The notes under the pieces: model-generated
Told to the model about the DNA's origin: nothing
Database searches by the model: none
The model's input: the letters and a program-made list of their open reading frames with translations, nothing else
Position numbers and translations under genes: made by a program
NCBI GenBank assembly: GCA_029777935.1
Contig: JAKORH010000071.1
Span: 1 to 23,514, forward strand
Direction of reading: 5' to 3'
Source: Pseudomonadota bacterium
GTDB taxonomy: Bacteria; Pseudomonadota; Gammaproteobacteria; Burkholderiales; Burkholderiaceae
DNA: 23,514 nucleotides
Shown here: positions 7,057 to 14,047 of the stretch, piece by piece
Position numbering within the stretch: the first letter of the stretch is position 1
Layout of the letters: the number at the start of each line of letters is the position of its first letter

Positions 7057-7701
7057 ATGGGACGAAGCACAGCCAGGGAGTTCGATCGGGAGGCGCTGAC
7101 CGTCTACGTCGTCGAGGACGACGAGCACATGCGCTCGATGCTGCAGCAGGTCCTGGACCTGCGCGGCTTCGCCGCGCGCGGCTATGCGAGCGCCGAGGCA
7201 CTGCTCGACGGCGGGCCGCTGCGCCGGCCGTGCTGCGTGGTGGTCGATATCGGGCTGCCCGGAATGGGCGGGCTGCAACTGCAGCAGCGTCTGCTGCGCG
7301 ATCACCCGAACCTGCCCATCGTGGTGCTGACCGGAGCGGCCGACGTGGCGATCGCACGCAGCGCGCTGCTCGCTGGCGCAGTCGACTTCCTGGTGAAGCC
7401 GGCCGAAGCGGCCGAGCTGCTCGACGCGGTGACGCGCGCGCTCGCCGTCGACGAAAGCCGCGTCCGCACGCAGGCCGATATGGCGGAGTTGCAGCGGCGC
7501 ATCGACATGCTGAGCGAGCGCGAGCGCGAGGTGTTCCGACTCGTCACCGACGGCCTGCAGAACCGGGAGATCGCCAGGCTCTTCGGCGTCAGCGTGCGGA
7601 CCATCGAGGCGCATCGCGCCAATTTGATGCACAAGCTGCGGGTCGAACGCGCGGCCGAACTGTTCCACATCCGCGCCCGGCTGGACGCGGGCAAGTCGTA
7701 A
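7057..7701 (+). CDS. FixJ/NarL-type response regulator
   Basis: This is a two-domain DNA-binding response regulator. The receiver begins with VYVVEDDEHMRSML (acidic pocket), has phospho-acceptor D64 in VVDIGLPGMGG, the switch threonine in VVLTG and the conserved lysine in DFLVKP. A LuxR-type HTH follows (LSEREREVFRLVTDGLQNREIARLFG, then VSVRTIEAHRANLMHKL). The frame is open back to an ATG at 6889, but those 56 extra residues are low-complexity and cover a palindrome. The ATG at 7057 (or GTG at 7054) gives 214 aa, usual for FixJ types. No kinase is adjacent; the PAS kinase 13 kb downstream is one possible partner. Its target genes are unknown. Confidence 0.88.
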   Translation: MGRSTAREFDREALTVYVVEDDEHMRSMLQQVLDLRGFAARGYASAEALLDGGPLRRPCCVVVDIGLPGMGGLQLQQRLLRDHPNLPIVVLTGAADVAIARSALLAGAVDFLVKPAEAAELLDAVTRALAVDESRVRTQADMAELQRRIDMLSEREREVFRLVTDGLQNREIARLFGVSVRTIEAHRANLMHKLRVERAAELFHIRARLDAGKS

Positions 7702-7723
7702 GAAGCGGTTCCAGGAACCTATC

Positions 7724-7792
7724 GGTGTCATCCCCGCCCCCGATCGGTGTCGAGGGCGGGCTCCAGCGTGGATCCAGTGCCGTGCGGACGAC
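7724..7792. repeat. Degenerate REP-like element
   Basis: It begins GGTGTCATCCCCGCCC, has a hairpin CCCGCCC...GGGCGGG with a loop interrupted by a second GATCGGTGTC sequence, and ends near GGACGAC. It is a diverged or rearranged member of the family at 7815. A short palindrome GGTTCC-A-GGAACC lies just before it (7707-7719). Confidence 0.6.
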
Positions 7793-7814
7793 AGCGAGCG
7801 CATCAATGCTCATC

Positions 7815-7890
7815 GGTGTCATCCCCGCGAAAGCGGGGATCCAGTGCCGTGCGGCAAAGGACGCTGGGTCCCCGCTTCCGCGGGGACGAC
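7815..7890. repeat. REP-like element between convergent genes
   Basis: The left arm is CCCCGC-GAAA-GCGGGG, with a GAAA tetraloop. The right arm is GTCCCCGC-TTCC-GCGGGGAC. The outer sequences GGTGTCAT and ATCCAGTG belong to the shared family consensus. The response regulator (+) ends at 7701 and flgN (-) ends at 7917, so the element sits where a bidirectional terminator or RNA-stabilising structure would be expected. The 7702-7916 gap holds nothing else I can recognise. Confidence 0.85.
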
Positions 7891-7916
7891 GCTTTCCTGC
7901 GTGAGCTCGATCGGTT

Positions 7917-8288
7917 CTAAGCGCGGATGCGGCAGGACGAGCTTGCCGTGCGTGCAGCGACGCCGCCGTCGGCCGAATACAAATTCACGCCCGCCGCGCT
8001 GAACAGCACATCGACGCGGGCGCGATTCATCGACATGCGCACCGCGAGCAGGCGCGCGTTGCGGTCGTTCATCTGCTGCGCGGCGCGCAGCACCTTCTCG
8101 TGCTGGCGGCGCTGTGTTTCAGGGATCCGTTTCAGTTCGGGCGCAAGTTGCGCCAGCGCCTCGTTCTTCCTCGCGGCGGCGGCGGCGAGCCGTTCGGGGT
8201 CGCCCGCGACCAGCGCATCGCTCTCATCGTGCAGCGAGCGCATCAGCGCGTCGAGCAGCGCCACCGCCGGGCTGTTCGGGGCCGGCAT
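7917..8288 (-). CDS. flgN: Flagellar export chaperone FlgN
   Basis: FlgN is the cytosolic chaperone for the hook-filament junction proteins FlgK and FlgL. The 123-aa product is almost entirely predicted helix with the family pattern: LLDALMRSLHDESDALVAGD, then a KNEALAQLAPEL segment, then a second helix containing MNDRNARLLAVRM. It begins 7 nt after the flgM stop, with AGG upstream, and is cotranscribed with flgM. Identification rests on pattern and on position next to flgM, since the family is poorly conserved in sequence. Confidence 0.85.
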   Translation of the reverse strand: MPAPNSPAVALLDALMRSLHDESDALVAGDPERLAAAAARKNEALAQLAPELKRIPETQRRQHEKVLRAAQQMNDRNARLLAVRMSMNRARVDVLFSAAGVNLYSADGGVAARTASSSCRIRA

Positions 8289-8295
8289 CGCGCGC

Positions 8296-8583
8296 CTATT
8301 TCTTGCCGAGCAATTCGGCCACGCTGGTCAGCAGCTTGTCGGCGACGGCCGCGGAATCCACCTTGAAGCGGCCGTCGGCAATGGCCTGCCGCACTTCGGC
8401 CACCTTCTTCGCGTCGAAATCGTCCTGGCCGAACTGCGTCTCGAGCTGCGCAAGGCGCGCGGCGAGGTCGGACAACTGCACCTTCTCGGATTCGGCGACG
8501 TCCTGCTTGGCGGCCGTGCGCGCGTCGCCCGCCGGAACGATCCGGTCGGGACGCAGCGGTTCGGATGTGCTCGAAATCTTCAT
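8296..8583 (-). CDS. flgM: Anti-sigma-28 factor FlgM
   Basis: FlgM binds FliA and blocks late gene transcription until it is secreted through the completed hook-basal body. The 95-aa product starts MKISSTSEPLRP and has the typical C-terminal binding region (DFDAKKVAEVRQAIADGRFK, then ADKLLTSVAELLGKK). The ATG at 8583 is preferred over the upstream in-frame ATG at 8622, because GGAGG (8588-8592) lies just ahead of it and the longer frame would run through the sigma-28 promoter. The gene has its own FliA promoter and is followed by flgN. Confidence 0.95.
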   Translation of the reverse strand: MKISSTSEPLRPDRIVPAGDARTAAKQDVAESEKVQLSDLAARLAQLETQFGQDDFDAKKVAEVRQAIADGRFKVDSAAVADKLLTSVAELLGKK

Positions 8584-8619
8584 GGTGCCTCCAGGCAGAA
8601 ACCCACCGTCTCGCCTGTC

Positions 8620-8646
8620 CATTCGGCCAATGATGGCCGAACTTTA
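8620..8646 (-). promoter_or_regulatory. FliA (sigma-28) promoter of flgM-flgN
   Basis: Reading the minus strand, TAAAGTTC (8646-8639), an 11-nt spacer and GCCGAATG (8627-8620) match the FliA consensus with exact spacing. It lies between flgA and flgM, about 37 nt upstream of the flgM start. flgM can therefore be transcribed apart from flgA, as in enterics. Confidence 0.88.
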
Positions 8647-8701
8647 GGTCCGCCGGTGCCGATCCGTGGTCCGGATTACATCGTCAAAAGCCGGGCAATC
8701 T

Positions 8702-9385
8702 TCAGAACTGCATCTCGACGCTGCGGCCGGCGCGCGCAATGCCGGTCAGGATTCTGCCGGATTCGGTGCGCACCCGGACCGGCTGGCCTTCCTGAGCGGC
8801 GGTGAGCGCCACGCCTTCGGTCTGCACGGTGAAGCCATGACCGCGGCCCAGCACCTTGACCGGGTCGCCCTGGCCGACGGCGAGCGGCGCGCGCAGCGCC
8901 GCCAGCGGCAGCGGCTGGCCGGCGCCGATGGGCCGCGTCGGCACGCGGCTTTCGAGCTGCGACGGGTCGGTGGCCACGCCCTGCGGCTCGCGGGTCCATT
9001 CGACTTCCGCCGTGCGCACGTCGTCGGGTGCGATCGGCTGCAGGGCAGCGAGCGGCCTCGCGGCGACGAGCGCCGGGCCAAAGATCTTCACCGTCACAGG
9101 CACCAGCACGGCCCAATTCGCGCCTTCCATGCAGCGCATGCCGACGTGCGTGCGCCCCCACAGGCGCGTGCCGCTCGGCACGAAGGGTTCGATCCGGGCG
9201 CATGGCGCCAGTTGCATTCCGCCCGGCAGCGATCCCACGGAAACCTCGAGCTTCATGCCGGCGCCGAGCGACACCGCGGACGCGGCGGCCTCGCGTTGCA
9301 CGAACTGCTGCAGGGAGTCGGGCGCGGTCTGCGCGGCGGCGGTGGTCAGCGCGCACACCGCCAAGGCGGCAAGCAGGCGTTTCAT
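8702..9385 (-). CDS. flgA: Flagellar P-ring assembly chaperone FlgA
   Basis: FlgA is the periplasmic chaperone that helps FlgI assemble into the P ring. The 227-aa product starts with a short signal peptide (MKRLLAALAVCALTTAAA, cleavage near residue 18). The mature part has the SAF-like middle region (VAARPLAALQPIAPDDV and VPTRPIGAGQPLPLAALR) and the C-terminal segment VGQGDPVKVLGRGHGFTVQTE, then GRILTGIARAGRSVEMQF. It is transcribed divergently from flgB. A sigma-28 promoter lies upstream at 9483-9509. The 118-nt gap to flgM holds the flgM promoter. Confidence 0.95.
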   Translation of the reverse strand: MKRLLAALAVCALTTAAAQTAPDSLQQFVQREAAASAVSLGAGMKLEVSVGSLPGGMQLAPCARIEPFVPSGTRLWGRTHVGMRCMEGANWAVLVPVTVKIFGPALVAARPLAALQPIAPDDVRTAEVEWTREPQGVATDPSQLESRVPTRPIGAGQPLPLAALRAPLAVGQGDPVKVLGRGHGFTVQTEGVALTAAQEGQPVRVRTESGRILTGIARAGRSVEMQF

Positions 9386-9480
9386 GCTCGCCAGTGTGGC
9401 CGCGCGCCAGCCCGCGCTAAGCGCCGAGAAGGCGCGCGCAAGCCGGGCTTATCGGCCGATTCGACCAGGCCCGCCCTGCG

Positions 9481-9486
9481 AATAAT
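9481..9486 (+). promoter_or_regulatory. Possible -10 element of the flgB operon
   Basis: AATAAT matches the sigma-70 -10 consensus at five of six positions and lies 35 nt upstream of the flgB ATG. No good -35 is present, which would suit an activator-dependent class II promoter. The palindrome ATCGGCCGAT at 9451-9460 lies just upstream. It overlaps the -10 of the divergent flgA promoter. This call is tentative. Confidence 0.3.
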
Positions 9487-9509
9487 CGGCAGCAGGGAAC
9501 AAACCTTTA
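9483..9509 (-). promoter_or_regulatory. FliA (sigma-28) promoter of flgA
   Basis: On the minus strand, TAAAGGTT (9509-9502), an 11-nt spacer and GCCGATTA (9490-9483) each match the FliA consensus at seven of eight positions. Transcription would run leftward into flgA with a leader of about 90 nt. Its -35 lies only 12 nt from the flgB start codon. Confidence 0.82.
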
Positions 9510-9520
9510 GGGCGGCACGC

Positions 9521-9931
9521 ATGGCCGATCGCTTGACACAGACGCTGGACTTCAATGCCGCGGCGCTGCTGTTGCGCTCCGAGCGCGGCCGCGTGCTGGC
9601 CGGCAACCTGGCCAACGCCGACACGCCCAATTTCAAGGCGCGCGATTTCGACTTCCGTCAGGCGCTGGAAAACGCGACTGGACTGCAGCGCGCCACCGCG
9701 GCCACGCCCGCCGCGCGCACGCAGCCGGGACACATGGCACCGGCCGGCCTGGGCAGCGCAGGTCCGCAACTGCAATACCGGCTGCCGCCGCAGGCATCGC
9801 TCGATGGCAACACCGTCGACATGGACCTCGAGCGCGCCGGCTTCGCCGACAACAGCGTTCGCTACGAGGCGAGCCTGCGCTTCCTGAACGGCCAGATCCG
9901 CCAGTTGACGCTGGCGATCAATGGGCAATGA
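9521..9931 (+). CDS. flgB: Flagellar proximal rod protein FlgB
   Basis: FlgB forms the base of the periplasmic rod. The 136-aa product shows the rod/hook family N-terminus ([20 protein letters not shown], then [17 protein letters not shown]) and the C-terminal helix ([22 protein letters not shown]). The ATG at 9521 fits family length and follows AGGG. The frame is open upstream, but that part crosses the divergent promoter region and flgA. It is the first gene of the long flgB-flgJ operon, and flgC follows immediately. Confidence 0.95.
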   Translation: MADRLTQTLDFNAAALLLRSERGRVLAGNLANADTPNFKARDFDFRQALENATGLQRATAATPAARTQPGHMAPAGLGSAGPQLQYRLPPQASLDGNTVDMDLERAGFADNSVRYEASLRFLNGQIRQLTLAINGQ

Positions 9932-9954
9932 GTGAAGTCACACGGAGTACGAAA

Positions 9955-10362
9955 GTGTCCCTCTTCAAGATCTTCAACGTCAGCGGCAGCGCAGTGTCGG
10001 CGCAGAGCCAGCGGCTGAACGTGGTGGCGAGCAATCTGGCCAACGCGGATGCGGTCGCGGGGCCGGACGGCAAGCCGTACAAGGCGCGCGAAGTGGTGTT
10101 CCAGACGCAGCTCGTCGACGCTGATCCGACGGCGGCCGGCGTGCGCGTGGCGCAGGTCACCGAGGACAACGCGCCGCCGCGTCGCATCCACGATCCGAGC
10201 CATCCGCTCGCCGACGAGCAGGGCTTCGTGACGATGAGCAACGTCAACGTGGTGGAGGAGATGGTCAACATGATCTCCGCCTCGCGCAGCTACCAGACCA
10301 ACATCGACGTGATGAACACCGCCAAGACGCTGCTGCAGAAGACGCTGCAGCTCGGCTCGTGA
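9955..10362 (+). CDS. flgC: Flagellar proximal rod protein FlgC
   Basis: FlgC is a proximal rod subunit. An ATG at 9928 overlaps the flgB stop. The GTG at 9955 is preferred: it has GGAG at 9944-9947 with an ideal 7-nt spacer, and it gives the family N-terminus [20 protein letters not shown]. This yields 135 aa, the usual length. The motif [20 protein letters not shown] and the C-terminal [20 protein letters not shown] confirm the family. Confidence 0.95.
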   Translation: MSLFKIFNVSGSAVSAQSQRLNVVASNLANADAVAGPDGKPYKAREVVFQTQLVDADPTAAGVRVAQVTEDNAPPRRIHDPSHPLADEQGFVTMSNVNVVEEMVNMISASRSYQTNIDVMNTAKTLLQKTLQLGS

Positions 10363-10375
10363 CGGAGGCATTCCG

Positions 10376-11053
10376 ATGGCTACGGTGAACACCGTTTCGC
10401 AGCAGGACAACTCGGCGCTGATCGCGCAGCTTAACCAGCGCGCGGACGCCAAGGCGGGCAGCGCCGGCGAGATCAACGACCGCTTCCTGAAGCTGCTGGT
10501 CGCGCAGATGAACAACCAGGATCCGCTGAACCCGCTCGACAACGCGCAGGTCACCTCGCAGATGGCGCAGATCAGCACCGTCACCGGCATCAACAACATG
10601 TCGGACACGGTGAGCAAGCTGATGACGCAGTTCGCGAGCCTGCAGTCGCTGCAGGCCGCGCAACTGACCGGCCGCAGCGTGCTGGTCAGCGGCAACGCGC
10701 TCGTCGCCGGCGCCGGACCCGTGACCGGCGGTGTCGACCTGCCGGCGGCGGCCGATCGCGTGACGATCGAGATCCACGACGCCGACGGTCAGGTCGTGCG
10801 CACGCTGGCGCTTGGCGCGCAACCGCAGGGGTTGCAGTCGTTCACCTGGGACGGGCGCGACGACGCCGGCGACGCAGTGGCGGCCGGCCGCTACACATTC
10901 ACCGCCAAGGCTGTCGCCGGCGCGAAGGATCTTTCGGTCGACACGCTGACCGTGGCGCGCGTCGACGGCGTGCAGATGAACGGAACCGATCTGCAGTTGA
11001 TCGTGTCCGGCATCGGCCCGGTCGCGTATTCGGACGTCAAGCAAATCCTCTGA
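10376..11053 (+). CDS. flgD: Flagellar hook cap / assembly protein FlgD
   Basis: FlgD caps the growing hook and guides FlgE polymerisation. The 225-aa product has the conserved N-terminal region (INDRFLKLLVAQMNNQDPLN, then PLDNAQVTSQMAQIST), followed by Tudor/Fn3-like beta domains with the motif FTWDGRDDAGDAVAAGRYTF. GGAGG at 10364-10368 lies 7 nt before the ATG. flgE starts 13 nt after the stop. Confidence 0.95.
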   Translation: MATVNTVSQQDNSALIAQLNQRADAKAGSAGEINDRFLKLLVAQMNNQDPLNPLDNAQVTSQMAQISTVTGINNMSDTVSKLMTQFASLQSLQAAQLTGRSVLVSGNALVAGAGPVTGGVDLPAAADRVTIEIHDADGQVVRTLALGAQPQGLQSFTWDGRDDAGDAVAAGRYTFTAKAVAGAKDLSVDTLTVARVDGVQMNGTDLQLIVSGIGPVAYSDVKQIL

Positions 11054-11066
11054 CAAGGAGCACCTC

Positions 11067-12281
11067 ATGAGCTTTCAGCAGGGCCTGTCCGGACTGAACG
11101 TTGCCGCCAAGAACCTCGACGCGATCGGCAACAACATCGCCAACTCCTCGACGGTCGGCTACAAGGAGGCGCGCGCGGAATTCGCCGACGTGTTCGCCGC
11201 GGCCTCCGGTGCGAGCCTGGCCACGCAGGTGGGGATCGGCGCGTCCGTGGCCGCGGTGCGGCAGCAGTTCACGCAGGGCAACATCACGACCACGCAGAGT
11301 CCGCTCGACGTGGCGATCAACGGCGCGGGGTTCTTCCGGCTGTCGACCAACGGCACGGTCTCGTATACGCGCAACGGCCAGTTCTCGCTCGACAAGGACG
11401 GCCACGTCGTCACCAACAACGGCGCGCGCCTGACGGGCTACGGCGCCGACGCGAGCGGCAAGATCGTCGCCTCGACGCCGTCGGACCTGCAGGTCTCGTT
11501 CGCCAACCTGCCGCCGCAGGCGACCACCGATGCGCGCATCGCGATGAATCTCGATTCGCGCGCGACCGCGCCGGTGGCGGCGTTCAACGCGACCGACCCG
11601 GCGACGTACAACTCGTCGACCGCGATGACGCTGTACGACTCGCAGGGCAACGCGCAGACGCTGACGCTGTACTTCCGCAAGACGGCGGCCAACACCTGGG
11701 ACACGTACGGGACGCTGAACGGCACCGCGATCGGCGGCGGTCCGATCGGCGCGCTCAACTTTGATTCGAGCGGCGCGCTGGCGGCCGATGCGACGTTCGC
11801 GCTGAACATTCCGCTGACCAACGGCGCGGACCCGCTGGCGTTCAACCTGACGTTCCCCGCCGGGCAGGCGGTGCAGTTCGGCGTCGACTTCGCCGTCAGC
11901 CAGTTGTCGCAGGACGGTTTCACGACCGGACGCCTGGCCGGATTCTCTATCGGCGAGGACGGCGTGATCCTCGGTCGCTACACCAACGGCCAGAGCCGCG
12001 CGCAGGGACAGATCGTGCTCGCCAACTTCGTCAATGCACAGGGGCTCGCGTCGCTGGGCAACAACCAGTGGTCCGAGACCTCGGACTCCGGACAGCCGGT
12101 GGTCGGCTCGCCGGGCGCCGGTTCGCTCGGCAGCCTGCAGTCGGGCGCGCTCGAGGACTCGAACGTCGATCTGACGCAGGAACTGGTGAGCATGATCACC
12201 GCGCAGCGCGTCTACCAGGCCAACGCGCAGACGATCAAGACGCAGGACCAGGTGCTGCAGACGCTGGTTAACTTGCGTTGA
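11067..12281 (+). CDS. flgE: Flagellar hook protein FlgE
   Basis: FlgE polymerises into the hook. The 404-aa product has the rod/hook N-terminus (MSFQQGLSGLNVAAKNLDAI, then NNIANSSTVGYKEARAEFAD), variable beta domains in the middle, and the C-terminal helix (LEDSNVDLTQELVSMITAQR, then VYQANAQTIKTQDQVLQTL). AAGGAG at 11055-11060 lies 6 nt before the ATG. The TGA stop is the first three bases of a heptamer repeat array, so transcripts leave flgE directly into repeats and a REP-like element. Confidence 0.96.
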   Translation: MSFQQGLSGLNVAAKNLDAIGNNIANSSTVGYKEARAEFADVFAAASGASLATQVGIGASVAAVRQQFTQGNITTTQSPLDVAINGAGFFRLSTNGTVSYTRNGQFSLDKDGHVVTNNGARLTGYGADASGKIVASTPSDLQVSFANLPPQATTDARIAMNLDSRATAPVAAFNATDPATYNSSTAMTLYDSQGNAQTLTLYFRKTAANTWDTYGTLNGTAIGGGPIGALNFDSSGALAADATFALNIPLTNGADPLAFNLTFPAGQAVQFGVDFAVSQLSQDGFTTGRLAGFSIGEDGVILGRYTNGQSRAQGQIVLANFVNAQGLASLGNNQWSETSDSGQPVVGSPGAGSLGSLQSGALEDSNVDLTQELVSMITAQRVYQANAQTIKTQDQVLQTLVNLR

Positions 12282-12306
12282 GGATCGAGGATCGAGGATT
12301 GAGCGG
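12279..12306. repeat. Heptamer array (YGAGGAT) at the flgE stop codon
   Basis: The units TGAGGAT, CGAGGAT, CGAGGAT and a degenerate TGAGCGG follow each other. The first unit contains the flgE stop codon. It is the reverse complement of the array next to flhF. Confidence 0.78.
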
Positions 12307-12308
12307 AT

Positions 12309-12383
12309 GTGTCATCCCCGCGAAAGCGGGGATCCAGTCGGTGCAACGAAGACACTGAATTCCCGCTTGCGCGGGAATGACAC
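12309..12383. repeat. REP-like element between flgE and flgF
   Basis: This 75-nt element has inverted ends: GTGTCATCCCCGCG on the left and the reverse complement of CGCGGGAATGACAC-type sequence on the right. Each arm is itself a hairpin (CCCCGC-GAAA-GCGGGG and TTCCCGC-TTGC-GCGGGAA). It is bracketed on both sides by units of the same heptamer. Confidence 0.85.
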
Positions 12384-12397
12384 CGAGGATCGAGAAT
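12384..12397 (+). repeat. Heptamer units supplying the flgF ribosome-binding site
   Basis: CGAGGAT and CGAGAAT continue the array found on the other side of the REP element. GAGG at 12385-12388 is 7 nt before the flgF ATG, so a repeat unit acts as the Shine-Dalgarno sequence, and the second unit runs into the start codon. Confidence 0.7.
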
Positions 12398-13130
12398 GGA
12401 CCGATTGATCTACACCGCGATGAGCGGCGCCAAGCACCTGATGTATCGGCAGGACGCGCTGGCGCAGAACCTCGCGAACGCGAACACCACCGGGTATCGC
12501 GCCGACACGGTCGGATTCCGCGCGGTCCCGATCCAGGGCGATGCGCAGGGCACGCGCGTGTTCACCGTCGAGACCACGACCGGCGCCGATTTTGCGCCGG
12601 GTCCGATGATCGCTACCGGGCGCGCGCTCGACGTCGCCGTGCAGGGACCGGGCTGGATCGCGGTTCAGGCCGCCGACGGGGCCGAGACATACACGCGCGC
12701 GGGCAATCTGCAGATCGGCGTCGACGGCACGCTCGCGCTGCCGAGCGGCGCGCCGGTGCTGGGTGATGGCGGACCGATTTCGATCCCGGCGAACGCGACG
12801 GTGTCGATCGCGTCCGACGGCACGGTGTCGGCGAAGACGCCCGGCACCGCGGCCATCAACACGATCGGCCGGCTGAAGCTCGTCAATCCGCCGGCCGAGG
12901 ATCTGAAGAAGGGACTCGACGGGCTGTTCCGCCTGAAGAACGGAGAGGCGGCCGATGCCGACCCGAACGTGCGCGTGGCCGAGGGCACCCTCGAAGGCAG
13001 CAACGTCAACGTCGTCGAGACGATGGTCGGCATGATCGCCGCCGCGCGCCAGTTCGAGCTGCAGTTGAAGATGCTGTCGAGCGCGGAGCAGAACGAGCAG
13101 AAAGCGAACGCCCTCATCAGCAACTCATGA
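12396..13130 (+). CDS. flgF: Flagellar proximal rod protein FlgF
   Basis: FlgF is a rod subunit. The 244-aa product begins MDRLIYTAMSGAKHLMYRQD, with LAQNLANANTTGYRAD next, and ends with the family helix (LEGSNVNVVETMVGMIAAAR, then QFELQLKMLSSAEQNEQKAN). The start is set by this N-terminus and by GAGG 7 nt upstream. Translation initiation depends on repeat sequence. A 111-nt gap with a strong hairpin separates it from flgG. Confidence 0.95.
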   Translation: MDRLIYTAMSGAKHLMYRQDALAQNLANANTTGYRADTVGFRAVPIQGDAQGTRVFTVETTTGADFAPGPMIATGRALDVAVQGPGWIAVQAADGAETYTRAGNLQIGVDGTLALPSGAPVLGDGGPISIPANATVSIASDGTVSAKTPGTAAINTIGRLKLVNPPAEDLKKGLDGLFRLKNGEAADADPNVRVAEGTLEGSNVNVVETMVGMIAAARQFELQLKMLSSAEQNEQKANALISNS

Positions 13131-13190
13131 TGTACCGAAGCGAAACGAATATGCACAGACCACGGGCGTTCGCCTGCGGCGTTCCAGAGA

Positions 13191-13217
13191 ACGAGGGGGC
13201 TCGGCTGGCCCCCTCGT
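13191..13217 (+). terminator. Strong hairpin between flgF and flgG
   Basis: ACGAGGGGGC (13191-13200), a 7-nt loop and GCCCCCTCGT (13208-13217) form a perfect 10-bp stem. No T-tract follows, so it is more likely an attenuator, processing site or mRNA-stability element than a full intrinsic terminator. The flgG Shine-Dalgarno sequence lies 15 nt downstream. Confidence 0.5.
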
Positions 13218-13241
13218 GCTCCCCCAGCCATGGAGGGCACG

Positions 13242-14024
13242 ATGATTAGGAGCTTGTGGATTTCGAAGACCGGGCTGGACGCGCAGCAGACGCAGCTCGA
13301 CGCGATCGCGAACAACCTCGCCAACGTCGGCACCTCGGGCTTCAAGCGCTCCCGCGTCGCGTTCGAGGACCTGCTGTACCAGACGGTGCGGCAACCGGGC
13401 GCAAGCTCGTCGCAGCAGACGCAGTTGCCGACCGGGTTGCAGCTCGGCACCGGCGTGCGTCCGACCGCGACCGTGCGCCAATTCACGCAGGGCAACCTGC
13501 AGCAGACCGGCAACCAGTTCGATCTGGCGGTCGACGGCCAGGGCTTCTTCCAGATCCAGTTGCCCGACGGCACGACGGCGTACACGCGCGACGGTTCGTT
13601 CCACGTCGACGCCAACGGCACGCTGGTGACATCGAGCGGCTTTGCGCTGTCGCCGTCGATCACGATCCCGCCTACCGCGCAAGGCGTGACGATCGGCCAG
13701 GACGGCACCGTCAGCATCAAGGTGCAGGGGCAGGCCGCGTCGCAGAACGTCGGCACCGTGCAGCTCGCCACCTTCGTCAACCCGGCCGGGCTGGAGGCGC
13801 GCGGGCAGAACCTGTTTCTGGAAACCTCGGCGTCCGGCACCGCCAGTGCGAACACGCCGGGCACCAACGGCCTGGGCACGCTGCAGCAGGGCTATCTCGA
13901 GACCAGCAACGTCAACGTGGTCGAGGAGCTCGTGTCGATGATCCAGACCCAGCGCGCCTACGAGATCAACTCGAAGGCGATCCAGACCTCGGATCAGATG
14001 CTGCAGCGGCTGAGCCAGTTGTGA
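13242..14024 (+). CDS. flgG: Flagellar distal rod protein FlgG
   Basis: FlgG forms the distal rod. The 260-aa length equals the E. coli protein. The N-terminus is [20 protein letters not shown], then [20 protein letters not shown]; the C-terminus is [20 protein letters not shown], then [19 protein letters not shown]. The ATG at 13242 is chosen over an upstream in-frame ATG at 13230, because GGAGG (13232-13236) lies between them and correctly spaced only for 13242. flgH follows after 23 nt. Confidence 0.96.
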   Translation: MIRSLWISKTGLDAQQTQLDAIANNLANVGTSGFKRSRVAFEDLLYQTVRQPGASSSQQTQLPTGLQLGTGVRPTATVRQFTQGNLQQTGNQFDLAVDGQGFFQIQLPDGTTAYTRDGSFHVDANGTLVTSSGFALSPSITIPPTAQGVTIGQDGTVSIKVQGQAASQNVGTVQLATFVNPAGLEARGQNLFLETSASGTASANTPGTNGLGTLQQGYLETSNVNVVEELVSMIQTQRAYEINSKAIQTSDQMLQRLSQL

Positions 14025-14047
14025 GCGTGGCGCGCGAGGTCGATGGC

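Noticed and set aside
8584..8622. Longer flgM start at 8622
   Set aside because: The extra codons overlap the sigma-28 -10 and the leader with its GGAGG; family length and N-terminus fit the ATG at 8583.
9449..9456. Exact GCCGATAA (-10 of FliA) on the minus strand upstream of flgA
   Set aside because: No TAAAG or TCAAG lies 11 nt upstream of it, unlike the well-formed site at 9483-9509.
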